Of a stretch of DNA of 64,000 nucleotides, positions 9,433-19,572 are shown piece after piece. The notes below the pieces were generated by a model. That model was given only the letters and a program-made list of their open reading frames with translations. It had not been told where the DNA came from and made no database searches. Each line of letters starts with the position of its first letter. Positions within the stretch are counted from its first letter, which is position 1. Where the stretch lies: positions 4,044,001-4,108,000 of the forward strand of contig NZ_CP159258.1 in NCBI RefSeq assembly GCF_040438925.1, given 5' to 3'. Both the position numbers and the translations under genes were made by a program. The stretch comes from Pseudomonas sp. MYb327 (GTDB lineage Bacteria; Pseudomonadota; Gammaproteobacteria; Pseudomonadales; Pseudomonadaceae).

Positions 9433-9462
9433 AAAAAGCCCCGGCCAATGGACCGGGGCTTT
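9433..9462. terminator. Bidirectional rho-independent terminator
   Basis: The hairpin aaaagccccgg-N8-ccggggctttt has an 11-base stem and is flanked by T or A runs on both sides. It lies between the convergent opgC-like and permease genes and should end transcription from both. Confidence 0.85.
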
Positions 9463-9482
9463 TGCGTTTCAGGCGTTACGAC

Positions 9483-10904
9483 TTACGAAACCGAACCCAC
9501 CGCACCTTGCGACACATTGGTCGGTTGCAACTTGAACACGTAGAACAATACCGTCAGCAGCACCAGGAACGCCGGGCCGACATACAGCGCCACGCGGGTG
9601 TCCGGGAAGTAGGCCATCAGTCCGACCACCAGCACCAGGAACGCCAGCGCCAGGTAAGAGCTGACCGGGTACAGCCACATCCGGTATTTCAGGCCGGCAC
9701 GTTCGCTGGCGCTCAGGCCTTTGCGGAACTTGAGTTGGGCCAGCAGGATCATCACCCAGGTCCAGATCGCGCCAAAAGTGGCAATCGCGGTCACCCAGAC
9801 GAAGACTTTTTCCGGCACCAAATAGTTGAGCAACACGCCCAGCAACAAGGCGCCCATCGACAACAGCAACGCGCGACGCGGCACACCATTGCTCGAGGTT
9901 TTGGCGAAGCCCGCCGGGGCCTGGCCGTTCTGCGCCAGGCTGTAGAGCATGCGCCCGGTGCTGAAGATGCCGCCGTTGCAGGACGACAGCGCGGCGGTGA
10001 TCACCACGAAGTTGATGATGCCGGCGGCGGTCTTGATGCCCAGACGCTCAAAGGTCATCACGAACGGACTGCCTTGTGTGCCAATTTCATTCCACGGGTA
10101 GATCGACAGAATCACGAACAGCGCCCCCACGTAGAACAGCAGAGTCCGCCAGAACACCGAGCCGATCGCATCGGGAATGGTCTTCTGCGGGTTCTTCGCT
10201 TCACCGGCGGTCAGGCCGATCATCTCTACCCCGAGGTAGGCAAACATAACCATTTGCAGCGACATCAATACGCCTTGCACGCCGTTGGGCATGAAGCCGC
10301 CGTGGGTCCAGAGATTGGAAATACCCAGGGCCACACCATCGTTGCCAAACCCGAAAGCGATGACGCCAACACCGCCAAGCACCATGGCGATGATGGTGAC
10401 AATCTTGATCAGGGCGAACCAGAATTCGAATTCACCGAAGGCCTTCACGGCGATCAGGTTGATGGTGCCCATACTGACCAATGCCGACAGCGCCCAGATC
10501 CAGCGCGGCACATCGGGGAACCAGACGCCCATGTACACCGCCACGGCGGTGATTTCCGCCACACAGGTCACCAGCCACAGGAACCAGTAGTTCCAGCCGG
10601 TCAGGAAGCCGGCCAAGGGGCCGAGGTAGTCTTGGGCATATCGGCTGAACGAGCCAGCCACCGGGTTGTGCACGGCCATCTCACCGAGGGCGCGCATGAT
10701 CACCAGGATCGCCAGACCGCCGATGATGTAGGACAGCATGATCGCCGGCCCCGCCATCTCAATGGCTTTGGCCGAACCGAGAAACAGACCGACGCCGATA
10801 CAGGCACCGAGTGCCATCAAGCGAATATGCCGTTCGCCGAGTTCGCGTTTGAGCGGACCGCCCTGAGCGGTTTCGCCGTGGGGCAGATGATTGCCTACGG
10901 ACAT
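9483..10904 (-). CDS. AAT-family amino acid permease (ProY/HutT-like)
   Basis: A 473-residue, 12-helix amino acid/proton symporter of the APC superfamily. Motifs include RHIRLMALGACIGVGLFLGS (helix 1), IIGGLAILVIMRALGEMAVH, and VMFAYLGVEMIGLTAGEAKN, all typical of the AAT subfamily. By memory it most resembles ProY and the histidine permease HutT; exact substrate is unsure. The ATG at 10904 is preceded by GAGG at a good distance. The frame opens 42 codons earlier but without family similarity. Confidence 0.87.
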   Translation of the reverse strand: MSVGNHLPHGETAQGGPLKRELGERHIRLMALGACIGVGLFLGSAKAIEMAGPAIMLSYIIGGLAILVIMRALGEMAVHNPVAGSFSRYAQDYLGPLAGFLTGWNYWFLWLVTCVAEITAVAVYMGVWFPDVPRWIWALSALVSMGTINLIAVKAFGEFEFWFALIKIVTIIAMVLGGVGVIAFGFGNDGVALGISNLWTHGGFMPNGVQGVLMSLQMVMFAYLGVEMIGLTAGEAKNPQKTIPDAIGSVFWRTLLFYVGALFVILSIYPWNEIGTQGSPFVMTFERLGIKTAAGIINFVVITAALSSCNGGIFSTGRMLYSLAQNGQAPAGFAKTSSNGVPRRALLLSMGALLLGVLLNYLVPEKVFVWVTAIATFGAIWTWVMILLAQLKFRKGLSASERAGLKYRMWLYPVSSYLALAFLVLVVGLMAYFPDTRVALYVGPAFLVLLTVLFYVFKLQPTNVSQGAVGSVS

Positions 10905-11552
10905 GGGGGTACAACCTCGTCTTGTTATTGGATATGACCACCGAGTGTCGAAGTGCTGACCGATAAGCCATGCTTCGCGAAACCGGGCCTGCTTCGTGGG
11001 CGGGACCGTCTTGCCGGGTAAAACCTGCAAGATCAGCGGGGCGTGCAGTATAAAAAGCTCGCGCCAGAGTTTTTCACTCTATAAACCACAAAAATCAGGC
11101 GTAAATCTCGGTAAAACCGCTATCCGCGGAGATGGATTGTCTGGGATTTGTAGGATTTTTCGCTATTGGAGCGGCGACGAGTATTGCACGGTATTGGTGC
11201 GTCGTCATGCCCCGACGCAGGTCTTATTTTTGCTTGCGAAGGCTCTATATCAGTGGTTTCGGATGACGCATCGATGGGCGAACGCCTATTCCCCTTTGCG
11301 CACGATTCACTGTAGGAGCCGGCTTGCTGGCGATTACGTCCGATCAGTCAACACCGCCATCGCCAGCAAGCCGGCTCCTACAGGTACGCGTCCACCGAGC
11401 TGCCGAAGGTTGCGATCTTTAAGCGGCCGTTACCGCAGAAATGGATATGTACACAAACCGATACCCCAAAATCCCCCTTTGGGATCCTCACAATTTTTTC
11501 ACCATCGCCAACCACCGTCTAAGCTTCAGACAAGTCCGATCAATCTGCGTGA
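10905..11552. other. Long divergent intergenic region
   Basis: About 650 bp separating the divergent permease and penicillin-binding protein genes. Apart from the REP pair at 11311-11383 and a short repeat fragment (gagctgccgaaggttgcgatcttt, about 11398-11420), I see no credible gene; the 233-codon open frame across it has no recognisable protein character. Promoters for both flanking genes are expected here. Confidence 0.5.
11311..11383. repeat. REP pair (inverted)
   Basis: tgtaggagccggcttgctgg and its exact complement ccagcaagccggctcctaca face each other across about 33 bp. Unlike most copies in the window it sits upstream of two divergent genes rather than at a 3' end. Confidence 0.9.
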
Positions 11553-14500
11553 ATGGATCAGTCGACTATGGGCGCTTTATGGCAAACCGATTCGAGTAAA
11601 ACCGTGGTCCCGACTGAACGAGTGGATGAAGCGCCTATACCTGAAAAACCCCGTCGCAGTCGCGTCAAACACGGGTGGAAGGCGTTTTGGCTGTTGATAG
11701 TGATCATTGCCATTGTCGTGGGGCTGGCGGCGTCCAAGGAGATGCGCACGTCGAGGTTTCAAGCCCGCGAGGTCAGCAAGTTTGCCAAAACCCTGAATTA
11801 TGAACTGCATTCCGGCCCCAGCGATGCCATTCGCTACCCTGGTGCCGGCCCGTTCGATATGCGCCTGGGCTACAGCTCACTGGGTGACTTCCTGCCACGG
11901 CTGATCAAACGCGACTACGTGATTTCTGAACAAACGCGCTTTTCCCCGGCCCTGATGAGCTACAGCGACAAGGGCTTTTTCGTGCCCTACTCAGAGAAAA
12001 TCCAGGCCGGTTTGTCGATTACCGACTGTCGCGCGGCGCCCTTGTACCAGTTCAAATATCCACAACAGCTCTATTCCAGCTTCGAGGCGATTCCGCCGGT
12101 GGTGGTCAGCAGTTTGCTGTTCATCGAAAACCGCTTTTTGCTCGACCCTCGCCAACCCTTGGCCAACCCTGCCGTGGACTGGCCGCGGTTCGGCATGGCG
12201 GCGTACACCCAGGTAGCCAAGCTGTTGCACCTGCCTGGTCAATCGGCTGGCGGCAGTACGTTGGCGACGCAACTTGAGAAGTACCGGCACTCGCCCGACG
12301 GCCTGACCGTGTCGGGCGGGGAAAAGATTCGCCAGATGATTTCCGCCAGCGTGCGGGCTTATCAGGACGGGCCGGAAACGCTCAAGGCCCGGCAGAACGT
12401 GGTGCGTGACTACCTCAACAGCGTGCCCCTGTCGGCCGTACCGGGTCACGGTGAAGTGCATGGCATGGCCGAAGGTTTGCGCGTGTGGTACGGCGCCGAT
12501 TTCAACCAGGCCAACGAAACACTGGCGAGCGACGCCACGGATGCAAAAAGCCTCGCGGACAAAGGCCTGGCCCTGCGTGAGATGTTGTCGCTGATGATCG
12601 CCCAGCGCCGCCCTTCCCATTACCTGACCAAGGGCCGCGATGAACTGGCCGAACTCACCGATAGCCACATTCGCCTGCTGGCCCAGAATGGCGTGATCGA
12701 CGGACCGTTCGCCGCCGCCGCATTGGCCAGCAAGGTGACGTACCGCGACTGGGCTACCCAGCCGACCATTCAACCGATCGAAACCAATAAGGGCATCAGC
12801 GTCGCGCGCAGCCGCCTCGGCGGTTTGCTCAATCGGCCGCTGTACGACCTCGACCGTCTCGATCTCTCGGCCACCAGCACCTTGCAAGGCGACCTGCAAA
12901 CCCAAGCCACGGCGTACCTGAAAAAACTCGCCGACCCAGCCTATGCCGCGGAAATCGGCCTGCTCGGCGAACGCCTGCTGACCCCCACCAGCACCACCCA
13001 GGTGCGCTACAGCTTTACCTTGTTCGAGTTGACCCCGGATGGGTCGCGGGTGCGGGTGCAGACCGACAGCACCGATCAGCCGTTCGACATCAATGAAGGC
13101 AGCAAGCTGGAACTGGGCTCCACCGCGAAGATGCGCGTGCTGACCACTTACCTGCAGATCATTTCCGAAATCCACGATAAATATGCCGGCCTGAGCATCC
13201 CGGAACTGAAGAAACTCGAGGTGCCGGAACAGGATCGCCTGAGCCGCTGGGTCGTCGATTATCTGATCGAAAACAAAGACCGCAGCCTGCCGCCCCTGCT
13301 CGGTGCCGCGCTGGACCGCAAATACTCCGCCAGCCCCGGCGAAGCGTTTTTCACCGGCGGCGGGTTGCACACATTCCATAACTTCCGCAAGGAAGACAAC
13401 GGGCGCAATCCCACGCTGCGCGACGCCCTGCGGGAGTCGATCAACCTGCCGTTCATCCGTCTGATGCGCGACCTGGTGCGCTACACCACCTATTCCGGCC
13501 CCAATAACAGCTCCGAACTGCTCAAGGACGACCGCGACCCAAGGCGTCAGGAATACCTGGCCTCGTTTGCCGATCGCGAAGGCACTTCGTTCCTGCTCAA
13601 GTTCTGGAAAAAGTATAAGAACAAGGACACCCAGGCGCGCCTTGAGACCTTCCTCGACAGCATGCGTCCGACGCCGATCCGCATGGCCGCCGTGCACCGT
13701 TACCTGCTGCCGCACGCCAGTCAGGAGAGCTTCAACACGTTCGTGCGCTCGCACCTCACCAACGAAAAACTCACCGAGAAACTCACGGACGAACGCCTGA
13801 AACAACTCTACGAAAGTTACGGTCCCGGCGCGTACGACCTGCCGGACCAGGGCTTCATCGCCAAGGTCCACCCGCTGGACCTGTGGATGATGGGTTACCT
13901 GCTGGGCCACCCGGACGCCACGTTCAAGGATATCGTCAAGGCCAGTCAGTTCGAGCGCCAGGAAGTTTACAGCTGGCTGTTCAAAAGCCGTCACAAGGGC
14001 GCCCGCGACAGCCGTATCCGCACCATTTTGGAGATCGAAGCGTTCCTCGACATTCATCAGCGCTGGCAGAAAGTCGGCTATCCGTTCGATCACCTGGTGC
14101 CATCGCTGGCGACCGCCATCGGCAGCTCTGGTGACCGTCCCGCCGCGTTGGCCGAACTGATCGGGACCATCCTCAACGACGGTGTGCGGATGCCGACCTT
14201 GCGCATCGACAGCATGCATTTCGCGGCGAATACGCCCTATGAGACCAAGTTGATCAATGACCCGGATGCCGGTAAACGGGTGATGCCTTCCGAAGTGGCA
14301 ACCGCCATGCGCGAGGCCCTGTCACAAGTGGTGGATGCCGGTACCGCCAAGCGCGTGGCCGGCAGCTTCAAACTGCCCGACGGCACTCCGCTGGCCATGG
14401 GTGGCAAGACCGGTACGGGCGACAACCGGATCGAGGCCATCGGTTCTGGCGGACGGATCCTCAGCTCCAAGTCACTCAACCGTACGGCCACGTTTGTGTT

Positions 14501-14687
14501 CTACATCGGCAGTAACCATTTCGGCACGCTGACCGCTTTCGTGCCGGGACGCTCGGCCGAGAATTTCACCTTCACTTCGGCACTGCCGGTGCAGGTGCTC
14601 AAGGGCATGGCGCCGATCCTGACCCCTTACTTGCAACCGGGCACCCACACCATGTGCCAGCCAACCGAGGTCACCGCCGGCCGCTGA
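11553..14687 (+). CDS. Long class A penicillin-binding protein (GT51 transglycosylase/transpeptidase)
   Basis: A 1044-residue bitopic protein that probably polymerises and cross-links peptidoglycan. Residues 1-41 are cytoplasmic and 43-60 a membrane helix. The GT51 domain shows the catalytic-glutamate segment LLFIENRF (E192) and GGSTLATQLEK (233-243). The transpeptidase domain has the three penicillin-binding motifs: S523-T-A-K526, S629-I-N631 and K952-T-G954. The gap between SxN and KTG (about 320 residues) is far longer than usual, and the GT51 motifs deviate from the canonical E-D-R-x-F-x-x-H. The ATG at 11553 has only a weak ribosome binding site; 11568 is an alternative. The gene stands alone, 164 bp before the NEL toxin gene. 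Confidence 0.85.
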   Translation: MDQSTMGALWQTDSSKTVVPTERVDEAPIPEKPRRSRVKHGWKAFWLLIVIIAIVVGLAASKEMRTSRFQAREVSKFAKTLNYELHSGPSDAIRYPGAGPFDMRLGYSSLGDFLPRLIKRDYVISEQTRFSPALMSYSDKGFFVPYSEKIQAGLSITDCRAAPLYQFKYPQQLYSSFEAIPPVVVSSLLFIENRFLLDPRQPLANPAVDWPRFGMAAYTQVAKLLHLPGQSAGGSTLATQLEKYRHSPDGLTVSGGEKIRQMISASVRAYQDGPETLKARQNVVRDYLNSVPLSAVPGHGEVHGMAEGLRVWYGADFNQANETLASDATDAKSLADKGLALREMLSLMIAQRRPSHYLTKGRDELAELTDSHIRLLAQNGVIDGPFAAAALASKVTYRDWATQPTIQPIETNKGISVARSRLGGLLNRPLYDLDRLDLSATSTLQGDLQTQATAYLKKLADPAYAAEIGLLGERLLTPTSTTQVRYSFTLFELTPDGSRVRVQTDSTDQPFDINEGSKLELGSTAKMRVLTTYLQIISEIHDKYAGLSIPELKKLEVPEQDRLSRWVVDYLIENKDRSLPPLLGAALDRKYSASPGEAFFTGGGLHTFHNFRKEDNGRNPTLRDALRESINLPFIRLMRDLVRYTTYSGPNNSSELLKDDRDPRRQEYLASFADREGTSFLLKFWKKYKNKDTQARLETFLDSMRPTPIRMAAVHRYLLPHASQESFNTFVRSHLTNEKLTEKLTDERLKQLYESYGPGAYDLPDQGFIAKVHPLDLWMMGYLLGHPDATFKDIVKASQFERQEVYSWLFKSRHKGARDSRIRTILEIEAFLDIHQRWQKVGYPFDHLVPSLATAIGSSGDRPAALAELIGTILNDGVRMPTLRIDSMHFAANTPYETKLINDPDAGKRVMPSEVATAMREALSQVVDAGTAKRVAGSFKLPDGTPLAMGGKTGTGDNRIEAIGSGGRILSSKSLNRTATFVFYIGSNHFGTLTAFVPGRSAENFTFTSALPVQVLKGMAPILTPYLQPGTHTMCQPTEVTAGR

Positions 14688-14851
14688 GAGAACTCAATGG
14701 AAGGGTGGCGGTACCTATGTATTTTTCACTCTTGAATTTTGCGAAATAGGTGCCGACAACGGTGCCGATTCAAACCGATTTTTGCGCTTTTTTTGGGCCT
14801 CATGCCTACCTAGTCTGGTCGTCCGATTCATGATCAAAGGACGATCAAGCA

Positions 14852-17800
14852 ATGCCCACTACCCCCTCGACGAGTCAAGGATCAGCCCTGCTCGACCTCC
14901 CACCTTTCGATAAAAGCATCCACTTCCATCAAGTCAGAAAGGCGATTCCTGCCTGGCTGCTGAACACCTCGCCATCGCGTGTCGATGCCCTGAAATCGGT
15001 CAGGCTGACGCTACCCGACTGGGACAGGAACGCGTCAACAACCGCTCACCGCAAGTTGAAAAAAACCATCCAGCTCGGCTGGACCGCGCAGAACAATGTG
15101 GATAAGGCACTGAGCGATGTGCAGGATATTTCCGCCTTTGCCAAACCCTTGCTGCAGAAAGCCTTGAAGAACCGCTTCGGCGTCGAAGACGATGTCGAGC
15201 AAACCTGGCTGCGCCTCTATGCCCCGGTGAAAACCGCCTGGTGGGTGCATGACTTTTCTGGCGGAACCACCAGTCGCACCGTCTCGCTGCTGGACGCAGC
15301 GCTGCACAACTTTTCCCGGGACGAGGCATTCACCCAGGACTCGGAATTCATCACCCGCCCCGACGCGCGCGGCCATTTCAACGTCAGACAGCTCAAACAC
15401 AAACTGAGCATCGAGCAGTTCAAATCGCTGTGTCGCGAACTGGACATCGGCGCCCAGTACCAAAAGCACTTGAACGATTCGTTACTCCCGAGCGACAAAG
15501 CGGCGAGCAATGTCCTGCGCCAAAAAGTCATTCTCAGCCAGAAAAGTGCGCTGAATGTCGCCGCGCAAATGGCCTTGATGAAAAAGGACATCGACCAGGC
15601 CGCCTATGACGTGGTGCAAGGCATGCTCGACGATCGTTCAGGGCTGAAATGGGACGGCAAACCTGTCGACTATTACAACCTGGCAATGATGGACACGCGC
15701 CTGAGCGGCATCATCCTGATCGCGGCGGACGCCGCCAGCGCCAGTGGCCCGGTCCCGTTGATCGCCTATGTTCCCCATGACCCGCTGCACCCGCTTAAAC
15801 AATACCCCTCGTCACTGGCATTCATGGCTGAACTGACGCGCCAGTTGCGCGATGGCGCCTCCGCCAACAGCTATCAACGGTTCTTCAGTCAATTCGTACC
15901 GCATGAGCAACGCGGCCATTTTTTTGCCGGGTTGAACGCGCGTCTCAGCACCGTGAAATGGCAGCCGGTGGCAGCAGGCTCCAACCTGCCGACCTGGCGC
16001 GAAACGGCTGTGGATAAACCCGATCTGCAATTTGCTGTGTCGAGCATCCAGAGCGACCGCGAGACGACCTTCAACAATGACCTGTGGAGCTACCGCTACC
16101 GGCAAACGCTCAACAAGGTGCTCAACGATGCTCGGGAAATCGCCATCGCCACCGCTTACGCCGACCGAATGGCCCGCTGGGCCTGGTGGGACAACCTGGA
16201 AAAAATGCTCGCCGACATTCTCAACATTGCCTTGCTGGTGGCGACGCCGTTGGTGCCTGGCCTGGGCCAACTGATGCTGGCGTACACGGCTTATCAATTG
16301 ACGGACGGAGTGGTCGAAGGCCTGGTCGACCTGGCCGAGGGACGCGTGGCCGAGGCCGGTGAGCAGACCCTCGGCGTGCTCGAAAGCGTCGTGCAGTTGG
16401 GCGCGTTCGCGGCGGCAGGCGCCATCGGCAATGTCGCTAGGGCGAAGCTCTCGCCGTTCTTCGAAGGCCTGAAACCGGTGCAGTTGGCAAACGGTGAGAC
16501 GCGGTTGTGGAACCCTGACCTCAGCCCTTATCAGCGAACCGACGTGGTTTTGCCCACCGACGCCCGGCCTGATACACAGGGTATTCATCAGCATCAGGGT
16601 CGGCGTATTTTGCGCCTGAACGAGCAACACTTCGAAGTGCTGGACGACCCGCTCACCGGGCAACAACGCATCCGCCATCCGCAGCGTTTCGATGCCTACA
16701 CCCCGACCCTGCGCCACAATGGCCAAGGCGCCTGGGTCTGCGAAACCGAAAACCCGCGCGAGTGGCAAGGCTCGACCCTGATGCGCCGCCTCGGCCACAG
16801 CACCGAGGGCTTCAACTACGAACAACTGGAGCAGATTCGCCAGATAAGCGGCACCGATGAAGGCGTGCTGCGCCGAATGCACGTTGAAAACGCACCACCG
16901 CCGCCGCTGCTGACCGATACCCTGCAACGCCTGTCGTCACCGCCCATTGCAGCCGCTGCGTTGCCCCCTGAAATTGCGCCGCTGTTCAGCGATTTCCCCG
17001 AGCTGCCGGCCACCGTCGCGGAGCAAATCCATGCGCGTGCCAGCGCCACGGAACGTCAGCGGATGACCAATGAAAACCGTCTGCCCCTGCGCCTGAGGAC
17101 CCAGGCACGAGAGCTGGAATTCGAAACGCAAACGGTACGAGCGGCCCAGGGTTTGTATCCGAGCGCCGCCATCACGCCCGAGACCGAGCGCCTGGTGCTC
17201 GGCACCCTGCGCTTCAACACCGATACTTTTGGCGACCTGCGCCTGGAGGTTCGTCAGGGAACATTCGATGGCGAACTGCGCTACAGCGTCGGCCCCGATG
17301 ACGCAACAAAGGTGCGGGTGCTGATTCGTGACGAGGCCGGGCAGTATCAGGTGCGTGATGGCGAGGATCAGCCGATCCATGAAGCCGATGACTTTTTCGA
17401 AGCCGTCCTGCAGGCCACGCAGGAGAATGGTCAAAACAGCCTGGGCTACAAACCGGGTGACGGCGACATGTTCCGCCAATGGGTCATGGTCAAATCGGCC
17501 CCGCCCAGTGAGCGTCGGACGGTGCTTGCCGACCCGCCCATTCGCCCGGTGGCCGAGCATGAAACGATGTTGTTGGTGCGTGGGGGTGGGTTGAGCCGGG
17601 AGGGCCAGACCGTGCACGAACGCATTCATGACCTTTATCCGCACTTCAACGATGCCGAGGTCGATACGTTCGCCAATGCCCTGACCGAACGGGGTGAGCC
17701 GATGAGGCTCCTGGAAGAACAGGAAAACGATCTCAACCAACTGCGTAATCTGATCGAACTCTGGCAACTGCAATCCGCCGGGCTGGATGCCGATAATCCG

Positions 17801-19531
17801 ATTCCGTTGCGCGGCGCTCGGCAACACATTTCTCGGTGTTTGCTCGCCTGCTTCGGGCGAAAAAACACCGAGCTCGGCAGCCGTACCGATCTGCATGGCT
17901 ATGCGCTGGATCTGTCATACGATCAATTTCTTTTGCCTCTGAACCTGCAATCCGAGTGGCCCGCACGGCCGCAACTGCAACAGTTTCTGGACAAGGTCAC
18001 AATCCTGAAACTCGATAACACACGCTTCTCCAGCAAGTCGAATGGCTTGCTGAAGGACTTCCCCAACCTGCGTGAACTCAGCGCCAACCGATGCTTCCTG
18101 ACGAGCCTGCCGGAAAACATCAGCGCCCTGCATCGGCTCGAACGCCTGCGCTTGAGTGACAATAAAATCGTGCTGGACGCCGCCGCTGTCGAGCAACTCA
18201 AGCACCTGACCTATCTGGAGATCCTGCGTCTCGATAAGAACCCTCTGGGTAGGCCTATCGACATTTCGCGCATGCCTCGGTTGAAGGTCGTCGGGCTGCG
18301 GGACACGGCGATTAACAGTTGGCCCGAAGGTACGTTGAGCAAAACCAGGCCTCGCGGTTTTCTGCTGGATCTTCGGGACAACCCGATCAGCCTGATTCCC
18401 GAAGTGGTCCCCGGCTCAGCGCAGGCCTGGGTCGTGGCCCGCACCCGGTTGGATGTCGGCAATCTGTCGGAACTCAACCAGGTTCGCTACCAGGCTATCC
18501 GCCGCTCGATGGCATTGCCCCCGGAACCCATCGTGCCTGCCAACAGCCAGGCCGGGTGGGTGGTCAGCTCTGACTACAGCGCGAACCACTGGAGCGATGT
18601 GCCCGGTTGGGGCGTCGACCGGGCCAATCTCTGGTTGGAGCTGGTCGATGAGCCCCAGGCCGAGCGTTTCCTGAACGTGCTGCTCGATACCCGGCTTTCT
18701 GCCGACTACCGGGCCGGCGGCCCGGCGCGGGATCAACTGGTGCAGCGTGTCTGGCGCATGCTCGATGCCGTCTACGTCGACACATCTCTACGGGAAAAGC
18801 TGTTCACCATGGCCATCGCGCCGGTGGATTGTGCGGATGCCGGGACGCAATTGTTCAACCACATGGGCATCCATGTGCTCGCCTACGAGGCCTACGCGTA
18901 CTCCACCAACAACGTCGAAATTGAACGCAAACTGGTCACCCTGGCCAAAGGCGCGGCGCGGCTGGAACAGGTCAACGACATTGCCCGGGCCGATGTCGCC
19001 AGTCGTGGCGGCAACCCGGACGAAGTCGAGGTCTACCTGGCCTATCAGACCGGATTGGCAGAGCGCCTCGACTTGCCCTGGCAATCGAAGGGCATGCTGT
19101 ACCGGCCGGTCTCCGGCGTCACTGACGCAATGATCGATCAAGCCTATGACACAGTGCTGGCCTTGAGCGAAGGCGATGGTCTGGTCGATCGAATGCTCGA
19201 ACAGGATTTCTGGCAAGACCATTTGAAGGAACGCTATGCGACCCAAATGGAAACCAACAAACATCGCTATCAGCGCCTGTCAAATCAACTCGACACCCTG
19301 CGCGATACACAACGTGAATGGGTCGAGTCGACATCGGATCTACGCCGCGCTGAATTGCGCAGTCGGCTCAGGGAATTGATGAACGATATGCCGGCGCCGG
19401 ACACGGTGGTCTTTGCCGATGAGCCGTTCAGCGATGCGGTTTTCGACCGTTTGCTGGTCGACCTGGGCGACGCCGAGAAAGAACTGTCGAGGCGCTTGAC
19501 CCGCGAAGCCATGAGGCACGCCGGCCAGTAA
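14852..19531 (+). CDS. Giant effector: dermonecrotic-toxin-like N-terminus, LRR, NEL E3 ubiquitin ligase
   Basis: A 1559-residue protein that I assign to the Pseudomonas family combining a dermonecrotic toxin-like (DUF6543) region with leucine-rich repeats and a NEL domain, as in Shigella IpaH. Residues about 30-450 match the toxin N-terminus. Residues about 451-530 hold hydrophobic segments (NIALLVATPLVPGLGQLMLA) that could insert in membranes. Leucine-rich repeats span about 1045-1190 (LRELSANRCFLTSLPENI). The NEL domain fills about 1240-1559, with the catalytic C-x-D motif at C1327-A-D1329 in PVDCADAGTQLF. No classical signal peptide is seen. The ATG has an AAAGGA site 10 bases upstream. 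No secretion genes lie nearby. It would transfer ubiquitin to eukaryotic host proteins; this is inferred from the family. Confidence 0.85.
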   Translation: MPTTPSTSQGSALLDLPPFDKSIHFHQVRKAIPAWLLNTSPSRVDALKSVRLTLPDWDRNASTTAHRKLKKTIQLGWTAQNNVDKALSDVQDISAFAKPLLQKALKNRFGVEDDVEQTWLRLYAPVKTAWWVHDFSGGTTSRTVSLLDAALHNFSRDEAFTQDSEFITRPDARGHFNVRQLKHKLSIEQFKSLCRELDIGAQYQKHLNDSLLPSDKAASNVLRQKVILSQKSALNVAAQMALMKKDIDQAAYDVVQGMLDDRSGLKWDGKPVDYYNLAMMDTRLSGIILIAADAASASGPVPLIAYVPHDPLHPLKQYPSSLAFMAELTRQLRDGASANSYQRFFSQFVPHEQRGHFFAGLNARLSTVKWQPVAAGSNLPTWRETAVDKPDLQFAVSSIQSDRETTFNNDLWSYRYRQTLNKVLNDAREIAIATAYADRMARWAWWDNLEKMLADILNIALLVATPLVPGLGQLMLAYTAYQLTDGVVEGLVDLAEGRVAEAGEQTLGVLESVVQLGAFAAAGAIGNVARAKLSPFFEGLKPVQLANGETRLWNPDLSPYQRTDVVLPTDARPDTQGIHQHQGRRILRLNEQHFEVLDDPLTGQQRIRHPQRFDAYTPTLRHNGQGAWVCETENPREWQGSTLMRRLGHSTEGFNYEQLEQIRQISGTDEGVLRRMHVENAPPPPLLTDTLQRLSSPPIAAAALPPEIAPLFSDFPELPATVAEQIHARASATERQRMTNENRLPLRLRTQARELEFETQTVRAAQGLYPSAAITPETERLVLGTLRFNTDTFGDLRLEVRQGTFDGELRYSVGPDDATKVRVLIRDEAGQYQVRDGEDQPIHEADDFFEAVLQATQENGQNSLGYKPGDGDMFRQWVMVKSAPPSERRTVLADPPIRPVAEHETMLLVRGGGLSREGQTVHERIHDLYPHFNDAEVDTFANALTERGEPMRLLEEQENDLNQLRNLIELWQLQSAGLDADNPIPLRGARQHISRCLLACFGRKNTELGSRTDLHGYALDLSYDQFLLPLNLQSEWPARPQLQQFLDKVTILKLDNTRFSSKSNGLLKDFPNLRELSANRCFLTSLPENISALHRLERLRLSDNKIVLDAAAVEQLKHLTYLEILRLDKNPLGRPIDISRMPRLKVVGLRDTAINSWPEGTLSKTRPRGFLLDLRDNPISLIPEVVPGSAQAWVVARTRLDVGNLSELNQVRYQAIRRSMALPPEPIVPANSQAGWVVSSDYSANHWSDVPGWGVDRANLWLELVDEPQAERFLNVLLDTRLSADYRAGGPARDQLVQRVWRMLDAVYVDTSLREKLFTMAIAPVDCADAGTQLFNHMGIHVLAYEAYAYSTNNVEIERKLVTLAKGAARLEQVNDIARADVASRGGNPDEVEVYLAYQTGLAERLDLPWQSKGMLYRPVSGVTDAMIDQAYDTVLALSEGDGLVDRMLEQDFWQDHLKERYATQMETNKHRYQRLSNQLDTLRDTQREWVESTSDLRRAELRSRLRELMNDMPAPDTVVFADEPFSDAVFDRLLVDLGDAEKELSRRLTREAMRHAGQ

Positions 19532-19572
19532 AAGCGGAGGCGTGAGTATCAGGTTGGATTGATGCAAGACGT

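Noticed and set aside
10996..11697. 233-codon plus-strand frame before the penicillin-binding protein gene
   Set aside because: It reads through the REP pair, has no recognisable protein character and overlaps the real gene start in another frame.
11991..14219. 742-codon frame on the minus strand inside the penicillin-binding protein gene
   Set aside because: Shadow frame in GC-rich coding sequence; low-complexity composition and no family resemblance, while the plus strand has all three penicillin-binding motifs.
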